Positions 7,240 to 14,828 of a DNA stretch of 16,486 nucleotides are shown piece by piece (positions within the stretch are counted from its first letter, which is position 1; every line of letters begins with the position of its first letter). The stretch comes from DUPQ01 sp964563155 (GTDB lineage Bacteria; Bacillota; Clostridia; DUPQ01), in assembly GCA_964563155.1 (NCBI GenBank), contig CAZLVL010000027.1, forward strand, positions 1-16,486, read 5' to 3'. The notes under the pieces were generated by a model. That model ran no database searches. It was not told the origin of the DNA and saw only the letters and a program-made list of their open reading frames with translations. The position numbers were made by a program, and so were the translations under genes.

Positions 7240-8676
7240 CTAACTTTGAGAGATTATTCGGATAAAGAACTTAACCATCTTGTCTAAATCTTCTATCTTT
7301 ATTCTTTCATTATGACCATGGATGTAAGATCTTTCTTCTGAGGTCATATGCATAGCAGAGAATTTATATACCTTATCTGTAATCTTGCAAAAATGTCTAG
7401 AATCTGAGGCGGCAAACATTAAATAGGGAGATGTAATAGCGCTAGGCCAGGTTTGTCCAATAGCTTTTTGTATCATATCCCAAGCCTTAGATGAAGTATC
7501 TGAATAAATTGAAGCATTGGAAGCATGAATGGCCTCAAAGGTGATATTGTCATCATTAGCTGCCTTTTTCATGTGTTCAATTGCCTGGTCATAAGGATTT
7601 TCTCTCATTAGTCTTAAATTTGCTATGACATAGGCAGAAGAAGGCATAACATTGGGTGAATCAGAACCCTTAGCCATGGTAAAGGCCATGGTGGTTCTAA
7701 GTAGAGCATTCATTTCTCCTCCGCTTTTTTTAGCCATTAAGTCAATTAGAAAAGAAAAAGCCCACATATTAGCAAAAATTATTCTATAGACAAAAGAAGA
7801 ATGCCTTCCCAATATATCAAACATCTGCTTGGTGGCTGGGGACATGACAAATTTAAAGGGCTTGTTTTGAATTTTGACTACTGCCTTACAAAGGTCTCCT
7901 AAGCTAGTAGAGGGGGGTGGGGCAGAGGCATGGCCTCCTTTTGAGGTAATAGACATCTTTATGTCTGTAATTCCTTTTTCTGCTATGCCCACCAAGGCAC
8001 AAGGCTTGTTAACACCTGGAAAAACCCTGTCTACAACAGCACCACCTTCGTCTAGTACCATTTGAGGCACCAGATTTCTTTCTCTAAAGACCTCGACAAT
8101 GGCAGGGCAAGTTGGTCCAGCCACCTCTTCATCTCCAGCAAAAGAGAGATAAATATCATTTTCAGGCTTAAATCCAGACTTAATCATGTACTCTGTAGCC
8201 TCTAAGATACTAACAAAGGTCCCCTTTGTATCTAAGGTACCTCTTCCCCAAATTTCTCCATCTTTAATTAATCCACTAAAAGGGGGCTCTTTCCATTGTT
8301 CTTCATCCACTGGAACTACATCATAGTGAGACATTAAAACTATGGGATTGTTAGGGTCTTTACCAGGCCATCTAAAGAGTAGGCCTGTGTCTAGCACCTT
8401 TTCAAAGTCACAAACTTTAAAAATATTTGGATAAAACTTCCTTATTAAAGCTTGGGCCTTTTCAAACTCTTTTAGATCTACCAAGGATACATCCCTATTG
8501 GATATGGTTTTACACTGGAGTATTTGAGAAAACCTTTCTAATATTCCATCTAGATCTAACTCATAATCTTCTGTGGGGTAGAAGGCTTGGGTATAGGGTT
8601 TGAACATAAGGGCTCTAAAAATGATGAGTAGTATAAAGGCAAAAATGATTGCCAAAAGTATGTATAGCCAAAGCAT
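7240..8676 (-). CDS. M20 family metallohydrolase, PM20D1-like, N-terminally membrane anchored
   Basis: This is a 478-residue M20/M25/M40-type dizinc hydrolase, a family that cleaves peptide or N-acyl amide bonds. Residues 2-25 form one hydrophobic anchor, so the catalytic domain may face outward. Zinc and catalytic residues are H117 and D119 (MSHYDVVPV), D149 (GRGTLDTKG), E183/E184 (GDEEVAGP), D209 (LDEGG) and H453 (YIHGHNERI). KGGHASAPP (247-255) marks the dimerisation lid. The IHGxNERI ending resembles carboxypeptidase PM20D1 and yeast CPS1. An ATG at 8676 follows AGGAGG. It is the last gene of a three-gene unit after two integral membrane proteins, so it may process the compound they transport. 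Its natural substrate (peptides, N-acyl amino acids or other) cannot be read from sequence. Confidence 0.9.
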   Translation of the reverse strand: MLWLYILLAIIFAFILLIIFRALMFKPYTQAFYPTEDYELDLDGILERFSQILQCKTISNRDVSLVDLKEFEKAQALIRKFYPNIFKVCDFEKVLDTGLLFRWPGKDPNNPIVLMSHYDVVPVDEEQWKEPPFSGLIKDGEIWGRGTLDTKGTFVSILEATEYMIKSGFKPENDIYLSFAGDEEVAGPTCPAIVEVFRERNLVPQMVLDEGGAVVDRVFPGVNKPCALVGIAEKGITDIKMSITSKGGHASAPPPSTSLGDLCKAVVKIQNKPFKFVMSPATKQMFDILGRHSSFVYRIIFANMWAFSFLIDLMAKKSGGEMNALLRTTMAFTMAKGSDSPNVMPSSAYVIANLRLMRENPYDQAIEHMKKAANDDNITFEAIHASNASIYSDTSSKAWDMIQKAIGQTWPSAITSPYLMFAASDSRHFCKITDKVYKFSAMHMTSEERSYIHGHNERIKIEDLDKMVKFFIRIISQS

Positions 8677-8685
8677 AATAACCTC

Positions 8686-9354
8686 CTAAACCTTGTTTTT
8701 CTTGTATAAAATTCTAGCGCTAATAATTGCAATAATTGATCCTACTGGAACTAAAACGCCTACATATCCTGAAAGGTCTATGGGGGATATGATAAATAGG
8801 AGCAGCATAAAGATAATAGGAGCTAGGGCAATCTTCCAATTTTTAGATACATAAACTACACCTAAGCCTCCAAATAGGGCTGGTAGGATGTTGGCAAAGG
8901 CGGGTTTCAAAATCTCTGCCTCTAATAATGGTCTTACAGCACTTAGGGCTAAGACTCCAATTGCAATAATTATTATGGTAACCAAACTAGATACAGCAAT
9001 TGAGATGGTAGAAATTACCTCTCCTTCATCTGTTCCAGGCTTTGTACCAGAGGCATTCATAGCATTAAGGGCACAGGGTGCCTTTAAGTTTGAAATATTT
9101 CCAGTAACAAAAGAAAGATAAGAGCCTGCTGAACCTAACATGGGAGTGTAGGTCAAAATTTCAATAATACCAACAGTCCAAAAAATTGGGGCTACCCCTG
9201 CTAGGGCCTTGAAAAAAGGTCCAGCCTTAGGCCAGGCGCCATATACAACAGATAGTATTAGAGGAAAACATGTAAATATTAAAAGGGCTCCATACATCCA
9301 TAATCTTCCATAAAAATGCACTTGGTCATCATAGGATTTCGTTTTCTTTTTCAT
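8686..9354 (-). CDS. Conserved multi-span membrane protein, unknown function
   Basis: The 222-residue protein is strongly hydrophobic with about six predicted membrane spans: near 16-38, 48-66, 112-138, 150-168, 173-189 and 195-214. The N-terminus is basic and cytoplasm-like (MKKKTK). The stretch between spans 2 and 3 has the polar, Gly-rich segment MNASGTKPGTDEGE, which looks like a conserved functional loop. The ATG at 9354 is preceded by AGGAGGG. It lies 12 nt after the DUF5058-like gene and 9 nt before the M20 hydrolase gene, so the three are co-transcribed. I know of no experimentally defined family for it. A subunit of a two-component transporter with the DUF5058-like protein is a reasonable guess from pairing and similar size only. 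Confidence 0.75.
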   Translation of the reverse strand: MKKKTKSYDDQVHFYGRLWMYGALLIFTCFPLILSVVYGAWPKAGPFFKALAGVAPIFWTVGIIEILTYTPMLGSAGSYLSFVTGNISNLKAPCALNAMNASGTKPGTDEGEVISTISIAVSSLVTIIIIAIGVLALSAVRPLLEAEILKPAFANILPALFGGLGVVYVSKNWKIALAPIIFMLLLFIISPIDLSGYVGVLVPVGSIIAIISARILYKKNKV

Positions 9355-9366
9355 CTTTTTTCCCTC

Positions 9367-10095
9367 CTATAATAAATCTACTAGGTTAGAGATGGGAATT
9401 GCCAGAGCCATTGAACATAACATGGTAATGGGCAAAGCAAAATCTTCCAACCACTTAATTTTGAATTTCTTAATTAAAAGACCTAATATTAGCATAATAA
9501 TTGCAGATACCAGCATTACAAATACTGGAACCCAACCACTGATACCAAATCTAATATCTTTAAATACTAGACCTAAAAAGGCAGATATCATTCCAAGAAA
9601 AAGAGCAGTTAGAAAAGCATCAGACCATCTTTCATCCTTGGTTTTAATGTTAATGAGGCCCTTTTGTATCTTTTTAAGAAATAGGGGGATTAAGAAAAGA
9701 CCAGTAAAGATACCCAAATGCATAACCCAGGCCATGGTTGCAAAAACTTGAGGATCTGTAATTAAAGAAGACAAATCTGTTACCCCTAAAGAATGGGCAG
9801 CTGAGGTAGCAGCGGTCAACTCATAGGTAATAGCTCCTAAGACACTGAGTCTAAACCAAGGTAAGGGAAGTCCTAAAAAACCTGCTAAGGTCAAAACCCC
9901 CATTAGAATAGAGATACCTGGAGCTATGGTGAAAATTGCTGAAGAAACTATGGTTTTTTTAACAGTAGAAGAAGGAATATTCAATTCCTTTGCCCTTTTT
10001 ATAGCTTTTATTAGAAAAAAGACAGCCTGTGCAGCTACATAAAGGATGATTAAAGCAACCATTGAGTACATAAAGGTAGAATTAGGATCAAACAA
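9367..10095 (-). CDS. DUF5058-like integral membrane protein
   Basis: This 242-residue protein has about six or seven membrane spans. Characteristic segments are FTIAPGISILMGVLTLAGFL (55-74), LPLPWFRLSVLGAITYEL (76-93) followed by TAATSAAHS, and SGWVPVFVMLVSAIIM (186-201). I recognise these as typical of clostridial DUF5058 proteins, from memory and not from a search. Start is TTG at 10095, with GGAGGTGAT 5 nt upstream and a TTGCTA-N17-TATAAT promoter before that, so it heads the operon. The Pro/Gly motifs inside the membrane (APGIS, PLPW) and the partner membrane protein suggest transport. The adjoining M20 hydrolase suggests a peptide- or acyl-amino-acid-like substrate. Function is not established. 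Confidence 0.75.
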   Translation of the reverse strand: MFDPNSTFMYSMVALIILYVAAQAVFFLIKAIKRAKELNIPSSTVKKTIVSSAIFTIAPGISILMGVLTLAGFLGLPLPWFRLSVLGAITYELTAATSAAHSLGVTDLSSLITDPQVFATMAWVMHLGIFTGLFLIPLFLKKIQKGLINIKTKDERWSDAFLTALFLGMISAFLGLVFKDIRFGISGWVPVFVMLVSAIIMLILGLLIKKFKIKWLEDFALPITMLCSMALAIPISNLVDLL

Positions 10096-10130
10096 GGTAG
10101 ATCACCTCCAATATTTGCTTGTTTTTTTTA

Positions 10131-10159
10131 ATTATACCTAAGAGTCCTTAAGATAGCAA
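10131..10159 (-). promoter_or_regulatory. Sigma-A promoter of the DUF5058-M20 operon
   Basis: On the minus strand TTGCTA (10159-10154) is separated by exactly 17 nt from a perfect TATAAT (10136-10131). The -10 box is 35 nt from the TTG start codon at 10095. This is a textbook vegetative promoter arrangement. Confidence 0.8.
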
Positions 10160-10162
10160 AGC

Positions 10163-10288
10163 AATATGGAAATATGTAGAAAAAGAAATATTTTAGGAAA
10201 TAAAAAAAGAAAGAAGAATAAAAGTAAGAATAAAAGAAAAAAGAAAGAAGAAGAAAAGGAATAAAGAAAGAGAAGAAGAAGAAAAGAA
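10163..10288. repeat. Polypurine (plus) / polypyrimidine (minus) low-complexity tract
   Basis: Most of the divergent intergenic region is A/G on the plus strand, with pure purine runs at 10232-10261 (30 nt) and 10263-10288 (26 nt) built from GAA/AAG-like units. It lies between the two divergent promoters. Its minus strand can be read as a Phe/Ser/Leu-rich open frame, which I treat as an artefact of composition. Confidence 0.8.
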
Positions 10289-10302
10289 TATTGATTTGTC
10301 TC

Positions 10303-10331
10303 TTAATTAATACCAAAATACTTTTTATTAT
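10303..10331 (+). promoter_or_regulatory. Candidate promoter of the pseudopilin operon, possibly giving a leaderless mRNA
   Basis: TTAATT (10303-10308), a 17-nt spacer and TATTAT (10326-10331) precede the ATG at 10338 by only 6 nt. The usual start point, about 7 nt past the -10, would fall on or beside the A of the ATG. No Shine-Dalgarno sequence is visible upstream. The -35 matches the consensus at only three of six positions. Confidence 0.4.
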
Positions 10332-10337
10332 TAACTC

Positions 10338-10562
10338 ATGAAAAAAGGCTTGGATAAAAAAGATAGATTTGGTAGGTCAACAGTGGAAACCATAATTGTA
10401 TTTCCTCTTCTTTTCATATTCATTATTTTGGTTATTCAAATAATACTTAGATTGGCTACCAACTACTACAGCCTAAGTGTAACAAGTTTAAGTGAAAAGA
10501 TAAGTTTTATTGATGGGCTTGAAAGAAAGATAAGGGTGATTTATGAAGAAATATTCCAATAG
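10338..10562 (+). CDS. TadE-like small pseudopilin
   Basis: This 74-residue protein has a basic N-terminus (MKKGLDKKDRFGR) and one hydrophobic segment (about 17-40, TIIVFPLLFIFIILVIQ and onward), then a short polar tail. FGRSTVETIIVFP reads as a type IV-class prepilin site: cleavage after G12 would put Glu at position +5 (E17), as in TadE-type pseudopilins of Tad/Flp pilus systems. There is no ribosome-binding site before the ATG. No other in-frame ATG exists; GTG at V16 is preceded by a weak AGG but would remove the processing site. The last 20 nt overlap the start of the next gene, so the two are translationally coupled. Assembly into a surface pilus or pseudopilus is inferred; no pilus motor genes are nearby. 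Confidence 0.7.
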   Translation: MKKGLDKKDRFGRSTVETIIVFPLLFIFIILVIQIILRLATNYYSLSVTSLSEKISFIDGLERKIRVIYEEIFQ

Positions 10563-12513
10563 GTCAGGCTCTATAACTGCTTTTTCAGCCCTTGTTTTAC
10601 CCATGCTCATTATCTTGTCTTTGGTATTAGCAGACATTTATTTGGCTCTTGCATCAAAAGATGTGGCAAGAAATGCTGTATTAGCCTCTATGGGCTGTGT
10701 TTTATCAAACTACAGTCAATACTTAAAAGATGACTATGGTCTTTATGCCTATGAGATAAGCCAAGAAGAAGCTTATGGCTTAGTAGAAAATGCTATTTCT
10801 AAGTCTGCCATATCTAACGGGCTTTTTAAGATGGAGATTAAAAATCTTGAGGTACAAAGAAGTCTAAGCTTAATGGACCAAAATGTTGCACTAGGCCAGA
10901 TAAACAATCTAATGAAAGATGAAATATTTAGGGTACTCATTGATAAAACTAATGATTATATAAGTTTTTTGTCACAGATTAGAGATGCTTTGAAGTTAAT
11001 AAAGGCTAAGATTCAAATAGATGAATTTTTAGGTGCACTTAAAAATGCTAAAGATAAAATGAAAGAGATCTCAAAGGAGATTAATGATTCTATATATATT
11101 GATGATTTATATGAGATTATTGATTATGCCCAAGACCTATATTCTCTTTATCAATCACTTTTAGCGGATGAAAGTCTATGGGAGGCAAGTCAAGTTAAAA
11201 AAGACCTAGAAGCATATGTTGAGCAAATTCTTCTTACCCATGTTCAGGTTATACGAAATTTTAATCAAGAGCTTTTGGATAACTTTAGGTTTATGCTAGA
11301 GACTAGTATTGAAATAAATAAGATATCTGATTATGCAAAAGAGTTGATAGATGAAATGGAAGATTGTCCAGATCTTTTAAAGACCTTACTTAACACAAGT
11401 GCTGAATATGTGAAAAGAGTAGAAGATGCTTTTAAACAAGCCTTTATAGACCAAAGCATTGGGGTTTTACAAGATAATCTAAATTGTATTGAAAATTTCA
11501 CACAAGACTTGGTTAAAACTATAGGTGAAGATAAGAAGATACCTTTAAAGACTGTTTTTGTATCCTCTTTTTCTAAATATGGAAAGATAAAAGCAAGTGA
11601 TGATTTTTTAGAAGACTTCTTTAAAGAGGTCTTTGATAAGACTATAAAGGATGAGAGTCTTTCTTTGAAAAGATTCATACAAGATATGTTGTCTTTAGAA
11701 TTGGAAAGTGATAGATACATTGACTTATTTATAACCCTCATATCAGAATCAAAGGAAGATTTGGATATAAAAGGTTTGGATGTAACTAAAAAGGATATGA
11801 AAGAAAGTATAAGTCTTATGGATAAAACCATAAAAGTCTTAGAAGATACAAAAGAAAATATCTTTTTAAATGAATATCTTCTTTTATTCTTAAGTCATCT
11901 AGCAAAGCCTCATAAAGATGATATGAATAAGTTTTTAAGGTATGAGTGTGAATATGTCTTGTATGGAAGAAGGGAGGGTTTTGACAATCTAAATTTAACA
12001 AAGGCCAGTATTACAGGCCTTAGATTTCTTTTAAATACCCTTCATGTATACACAGACCCTGTTAAGACCAGTAAAGCCCAGGCCATCTCTCAGGCGCTTG
12101 TAGGGTCTTGGACCTTTGGATTGGCACAACCCATAGCCCAAAACCTTCTTTTGTGCTCTTGGGCCTATGGTGAAGCTTCTTATGACACCAATTGTCTTTT
12201 AAAGGGAGAAAAAACCCCTTTATATAAACTAGAAGGAGATTGGAAAACAGATATTGGTATAGGTATCAAAGGTGCAAATACTCCTTCTTGGTTACAATTA
12301 GACTATAGTGATTATTTAAGAGTCTTTCTTTGTACTCTACCAACTCATTTAAAGGTGTATAGGCTTTTAGATATTATTTCTTTAAATGCTCCCTACTATA
12401 TGGAGGCTGAAAATCTATATTGTGGCATTAGGGTTAGAGCTGAATTTACCTATAGAGGGATTTTAGGTATAAAAAGAAATATTGTCCTTGAGGTGGAAGA
12501 TGGATACAAGTAA
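10543..12513 (+). CDS. DUF5702/TadG-like large membrane-anchored pseudopilin
   Basis: The 656-residue protein has a short basic N-terminus, then a TadG-like hydrophobic segment at about 10-36 (SITAFSALVLPMLIILSLVL), then a long extracytoplasmic domain. RSGSITAF matches the Gly-x-I-T start of its neighbours but has Phe where pilins have Glu at +5. Residues about 110-480 are charged, helical and likely coiled coil. The C-terminal third contains SWLQLDYSDYLRVFLC and ends in a beta-like domain. I recognise the overall layout as DUF5702 proteins found in clostridial Tad loci (from memory). The ATG at 10543 follows AAGGGTGAT and overlaps the previous gene by 20 nt; the stop overlaps the next gene by 14 nt. 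Likely role: surface-exposed component of a Tad-type apparatus, perhaps an adhesin or scaffold. Confidence 0.75.
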   Translation: MKKYSNRSGSITAFSALVLPMLIILSLVLADIYLALASKDVARNAVLASMGCVLSNYSQYLKDDYGLYAYEISQEEAYGLVENAISKSAISNGLFKMEIKNLEVQRSLSLMDQNVALGQINNLMKDEIFRVLIDKTNDYISFLSQIRDALKLIKAKIQIDEFLGALKNAKDKMKEISKEINDSIYIDDLYEIIDYAQDLYSLYQSLLADESLWEASQVKKDLEAYVEQILLTHVQVIRNFNQELLDNFRFMLETSIEINKISDYAKELIDEMEDCPDLLKTLLNTSAEYVKRVEDAFKQAFIDQSIGVLQDNLNCIENFTQDLVKTIGEDKKIPLKTVFVSSFSKYGKIKASDDFLEDFFKEVFDKTIKDESLSLKRFIQDMLSLELESDRYIDLFITLISESKEDLDIKGLDVTKKDMKESISLMDKTIKVLEDTKENIFLNEYLLLFLSHLAKPHKDDMNKFLRYECEYVLYGRREGFDNLNLTKASITGLRFLLNTLHVYTDPVKTSKAQAISQALVGSWTFGLAQPIAQNLLLCSWAYGEASYDTNCLLKGEKTPLYKLEGDWKTDIGIGIKGANTPSWLQLDYSDYLRVFLCTLPTHLKVYRLLDIISLNAPYYMEAENLYCGIRVRAEFTYRGILGIKRNIVLEVEDGYK

Positions 12514-13264
12514 AAGAGGATCTATAACTCTTGAAAGTGCCATAAGTTGTCTTGTTATTATCATTATATTAATGTTAATTATTGAAATTATTGGCTTTGC
12601 TAAGGCTAATCTTCAAATGATAGAAGACCTTGAAGAAAGATTAAGCCAGGTCAGCCTTATTCATCATCAGGAAAATATCTATTTAATTGATGTAATAAGT
12701 CCCATAAAAGCAAAAAATGTGGATAAAGTAATTTTTACAGCTATACCGGATAAGAAACTTTTTCATATGGGAGCCTTTGGCAGGTATGGGGGGATTATTA
12801 AAGATATTGGCATATCTGCTAATAGTATAAGCGGGAAATGGGCTGGGGATGATAAGCCTGTGCCAGAGGTTAATATATGGGCTTTAGAGCCCTTTGAAAG
12901 GGGAAGAGCAATCCACCAAATGATGGGGGCTAATTTGGACCCTAATTTCCCTCTTTTAGATATTTATGATGAATACCTAGGTCATGCTAAAACAATTATG
13001 AGTATTAATACCCAAGATAAGAGTTATTTAAGTGGGTCCGATTTTACAAAAAGAATTAAAGAAAAGATAATTGCCTTAAGAGATTTTGAAGGTATAGAGT
13101 ATATGGGGTTAGTTATAAATAGGGGGGATATTAAGAAAAAGTCACTTATTCTAGTAATTCCAAATCTAGAGTTAACTCCTTTTCAAACAAGACAACTTGA
13201 AGAAATGAAAAGGTATGCATTCATTTCACAGATAGACCTAGTTATAAAGAAGTTTCAGGGCTAG
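12500..13264 (+). CDS. TadE-like pseudopilin with extended C-terminal domain
   Basis: I prefer the ATG at 12500 (254 residues) to an in-frame TTG at 12482, because GAGGTG lies 4 nt before it. The prepilin-like site then sits at the usual depth: MDTSKRG followed by SITLES. Cleavage after G7 gives Glu at +5 (E12). One membrane segment spans about residues 14-35 (SCLVIIIILMLIIEIIGFA). The rest is a soluble, probably extracytoplasmic domain of about 215 residues that I do not recognise; it contains LFHMGAFGRYGG and PNLELTPFQTRQLEEM. The gene overlaps the DUF5702-like gene by 14 nt, so all three pseudopilins form one coupled operon. The promoter of the next gene begins 7 nt past its stop. Confidence 0.7.
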   Translation: MDTSKRGSITLESAISCLVIIIILMLIIEIIGFAKANLQMIEDLEERLSQVSLIHHQENIYLIDVISPIKAKNVDKVIFTAIPDKKLFHMGAFGRYGGIIKDIGISANSISGKWAGDDKPVPEVNIWALEPFERGRAIHQMMGANLDPNFPLLDIYDEYLGHAKTIMSINTQDKSYLSGSDFTKRIKEKIIALRDFEGIEYMGLVINRGDIKKKSLILVIPNLELTPFQTRQLEEMKRYAFISQIDLVIKKFQG

Positions 13265-13270
13265 GGATGA

Positions 13271-13299
13271 TTGAATTTTAGACAGTTTTTAAATATAAT
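13271..13299 (+). promoter_or_regulatory. Sigma-A promoter of the patatin-like gene
   Basis: TTGAAT (13271-13276), a 17-nt spacer and a perfect TATAAT (13294-13299) lie just before the ATG at 13318. The predicted start point, about 13306, leaves only a 12-nt leader that begins almost at the ribosome-binding site (GGTGA, 13308-13312). The gene can thus be expressed independently of the pseudopilin operon. Confidence 0.8.
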
Positions 13300-13317
13300 G
13301 AACTCTGGTGAACAAAT

Positions 13318-14613
13318 ATGAAATATCAATTAGTTTTTGCTGGTGGGGGAGCAAAGGGCTCCTATCAGGTTGGGGTATGGAAAGCCTTAAAAGAATTAGG
13401 TATAGAGATTGATGTGGTTGTAGGTACCTCAATAGGTTCCATAAATGGGGCTGCTTTTGCAAATGATGAATTTGATAAAGCCTATGATTTATGGACCAGT
13501 TTAGATACAGCTTCACTTTTTGACCTTTCCTATGATAAGGAAAATGGTGAACCAGGAACTAGTGATTATCTAGAAGCTATAATAAAAAACAAAGGTCTTG
13601 AAACAGATAAAATAAAAGAACTTCTTAGTGAAGTAATAGATGAAGAGCAACTTAGAGAATCTCCTATAGACTATGGTTTAGTAACCTTTTCTCTTACTCA
13701 CTTAAAACCCTTGGTTCTATTTAAAAAGGATATTCCTCAAGGAAAACTTGTGGACTATATTATGGCAAGTTCTGCGGTGCCAGGCTTTAAAAAACAGGAA
13801 ATTGATTATGAGCATTTTATTGATGGGGGAGTCTATGACAACATGCCCATTAATGTACTTTTAGAAGAAGGCTATAAAAATATTATAGCAGTAAGCAATT
13901 CAGCTATTGGTGTATACAGAAGAATACAAGGTAATGATGCTAATATAATAATAATTAAAAATGGAAATATTAAAGGTGGAGTCTTAGATTTCAACACAGA
14001 CCATGCAAAATATAATATAAATTTAGGCTATATGGACTGTATGAAAACCTTTGGCCAATTACTTGGTGCTGACTATTATATAGACTATTCAAACCCTTCA
14101 TATTTAAGCAAAGAGCTTGGTGATTCAGAAATAGATATGCTTTTTTTGAACATTAAAAAAAGGCAAAAAGAGGTTGTAGCAAAAGTAATTAGACTGGCAA
14201 TTTTAAGGACCCTAAAAAGACATTGTAAAGGGCCTTTAGATAATAAAAGGGCTTTTATTGCTGCCATGGAGATTAGTGCAAATACTTTGGGAATTGAAAA
14301 GTTTGAAATATATAAAGTAGACCAACTGATAAGAAAGATAATAGCTGAATACGGAAATGTAAAAAATGAAATGAGAGAGATTAGAAAACAAGAGGGTAAC
14401 TTTTTTGCTAAGATCTTTCATAGAGTTTGGGACAAAGAAAAGATTAGGTTAAATAAAAAGGCTGTTAGAAAAATCTATCTAAGCCATGCTATACCAGAAG
14501 GGGATACAAAAATAGCAACAAATATTCCTGTAGATCTCTTAATAACAAACCTTTTTGTTTATCTAGTTATGTATAGAATTAGAAAAAATAGAAATGAAAG
14601 AGATAGTATTTGA
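13318..14613 (+). CDS. Patatin-like phospholipase family protein
   Basis: The 431-residue protein has a patatin domain in about the first 230 residues. GGGAKGSYQVG (9-19) is the oxyanion-hole motif. GTSIG (36-40) is the nucleophile elbow with S38. DGG (169-171, in FIDGGVYDNMP) carries the catalytic D169, completing the Ser-Asp dyad. The family hydrolyses acyl ester bonds of membrane lipids; here no signal peptide is seen, so action would be at the inner face of the membrane or in the cytoplasm. Residues about 250-431 form a charged helical extension ending in a short hydrophobic stretch (VDLLITNLFVYLVMYRI) that may touch the membrane. The ATG is preceded by GGTGA and its own promoter. Substrate and physiological role cannot be stated; lipid turnover is the default inference. 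Confidence 0.93.
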   Translation: MKYQLVFAGGGAKGSYQVGVWKALKELGIEIDVVVGTSIGSINGAAFANDEFDKAYDLWTSLDTASLFDLSYDKENGEPGTSDYLEAIIKNKGLETDKIKELLSEVIDEEQLRESPIDYGLVTFSLTHLKPLVLFKKDIPQGKLVDYIMASSAVPGFKKQEIDYEHFIDGGVYDNMPINVLLEEGYKNIIAVSNSAIGVYRRIQGNDANIIIIKNGNIKGGVLDFNTDHAKYNINLGYMDCMKTFGQLLGADYYIDYSNPSYLSKELGDSEIDMLFLNIKKRQKEVVAKVIRLAILRTLKRHCKGPLDNKRAFIAAMEISANTLGIEKFEIYKVDQLIRKIIAEYGNVKNEMREIRKQEGNFFAKIFHRVWDKEKIRLNKKAVRKIYLSHAIPEGDTKIATNIPVDLLITNLFVYLVMYRIRKNRNERDSI

Positions 14614-14666
14614 CTTATTCAGTTTTCTTGACATTTTATATAATTGTAAAAAGATAGATAATTTTT

Positions 14667-14690
14667 CACCTTTATGCTATAATTCAGGTG
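14667..14690 (+). promoter_or_regulatory. Extended -10 promoter flanked by an inverted repeat, upstream of rho
   Basis: TGCTATAAT (14675-14683) is a perfect extended -10 element; extended -10 promoters tolerate a poor -35, and none is evident here. The element is bracketed by CACCT (14667-14671) and AGGTG (14686-14690), an inverted repeat around the -10 that could be an operator or chance. Transcripts from here would have a leader of about 140 nt before rho. Confidence 0.5.
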
Positions 14691-14737
14691 TCATCTAATC
14701 CAATTTTGAACAAAATATGAATTTAAAGAAAAAGGGT

Positions 14738-14766
14738 TTGACAATTTATTATCTATATGATAATTA
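14738..14766 (+). promoter_or_regulatory. Second candidate rho promoter with ATTATC/GATAAT dyad
   Basis: A perfect TTGACA (14738-14743) is followed at 17 nt by TAATTA (14761-14766), a fair -10. Inside the promoter, ATTATC (14748-14753) and GATAAT (14759-14764) form a 6-bp dyad with a 5-nt centre, suited to repressor binding. In an RNA from the upstream promoter it would be a weak hairpin. Another TTGACA at 14628-14633 lacks a convincing -10. Confidence 0.5.
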
Positions 14767-14828
14767 ATATACTCGAAAATATGATTCTTGTATTTTTTTT
14801 ACAAATTAAAACCAAATGGAGTTTTTAA

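Noticed and set aside
10128..10316. 62-codon minus-strand open frame rich in Phe, Ser and Leu
   Set aside because: It is the direct reading of a polypyrimidine tract, overlaps the minus-strand promoter of the DUF5058 operon and has no ribosome-binding site.
11331..11831. 166-codon minus-strand open frame inside the DUF5702-like gene
   Set aside because: Antisense to a well-supported gene with coupled neighbours, no family resemblance and Ser/Phe/Leu-rich composition typical of shadow frames.
12482..12499. TTG start giving six more residues on the last pseudopilin
   Set aside because: The ATG at 12500 has a better-placed ribosome-binding site (GAGGTG) and gives the normal short basic prepilin leader.
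14085..14421. Minus-strand open frames antisense to the end of the patatin-like gene
   Set aside because: Short, composition-driven and without start signals; the plus-strand frame is continuous and has catalytic motifs.
14793..14800. T-run before rho as an attenuator terminator
   Set aside because: The only nearby hairpin (14748-14764) is AT-rich and lies about 28 nt from the T-run, too far for a classical intrinsic terminator.
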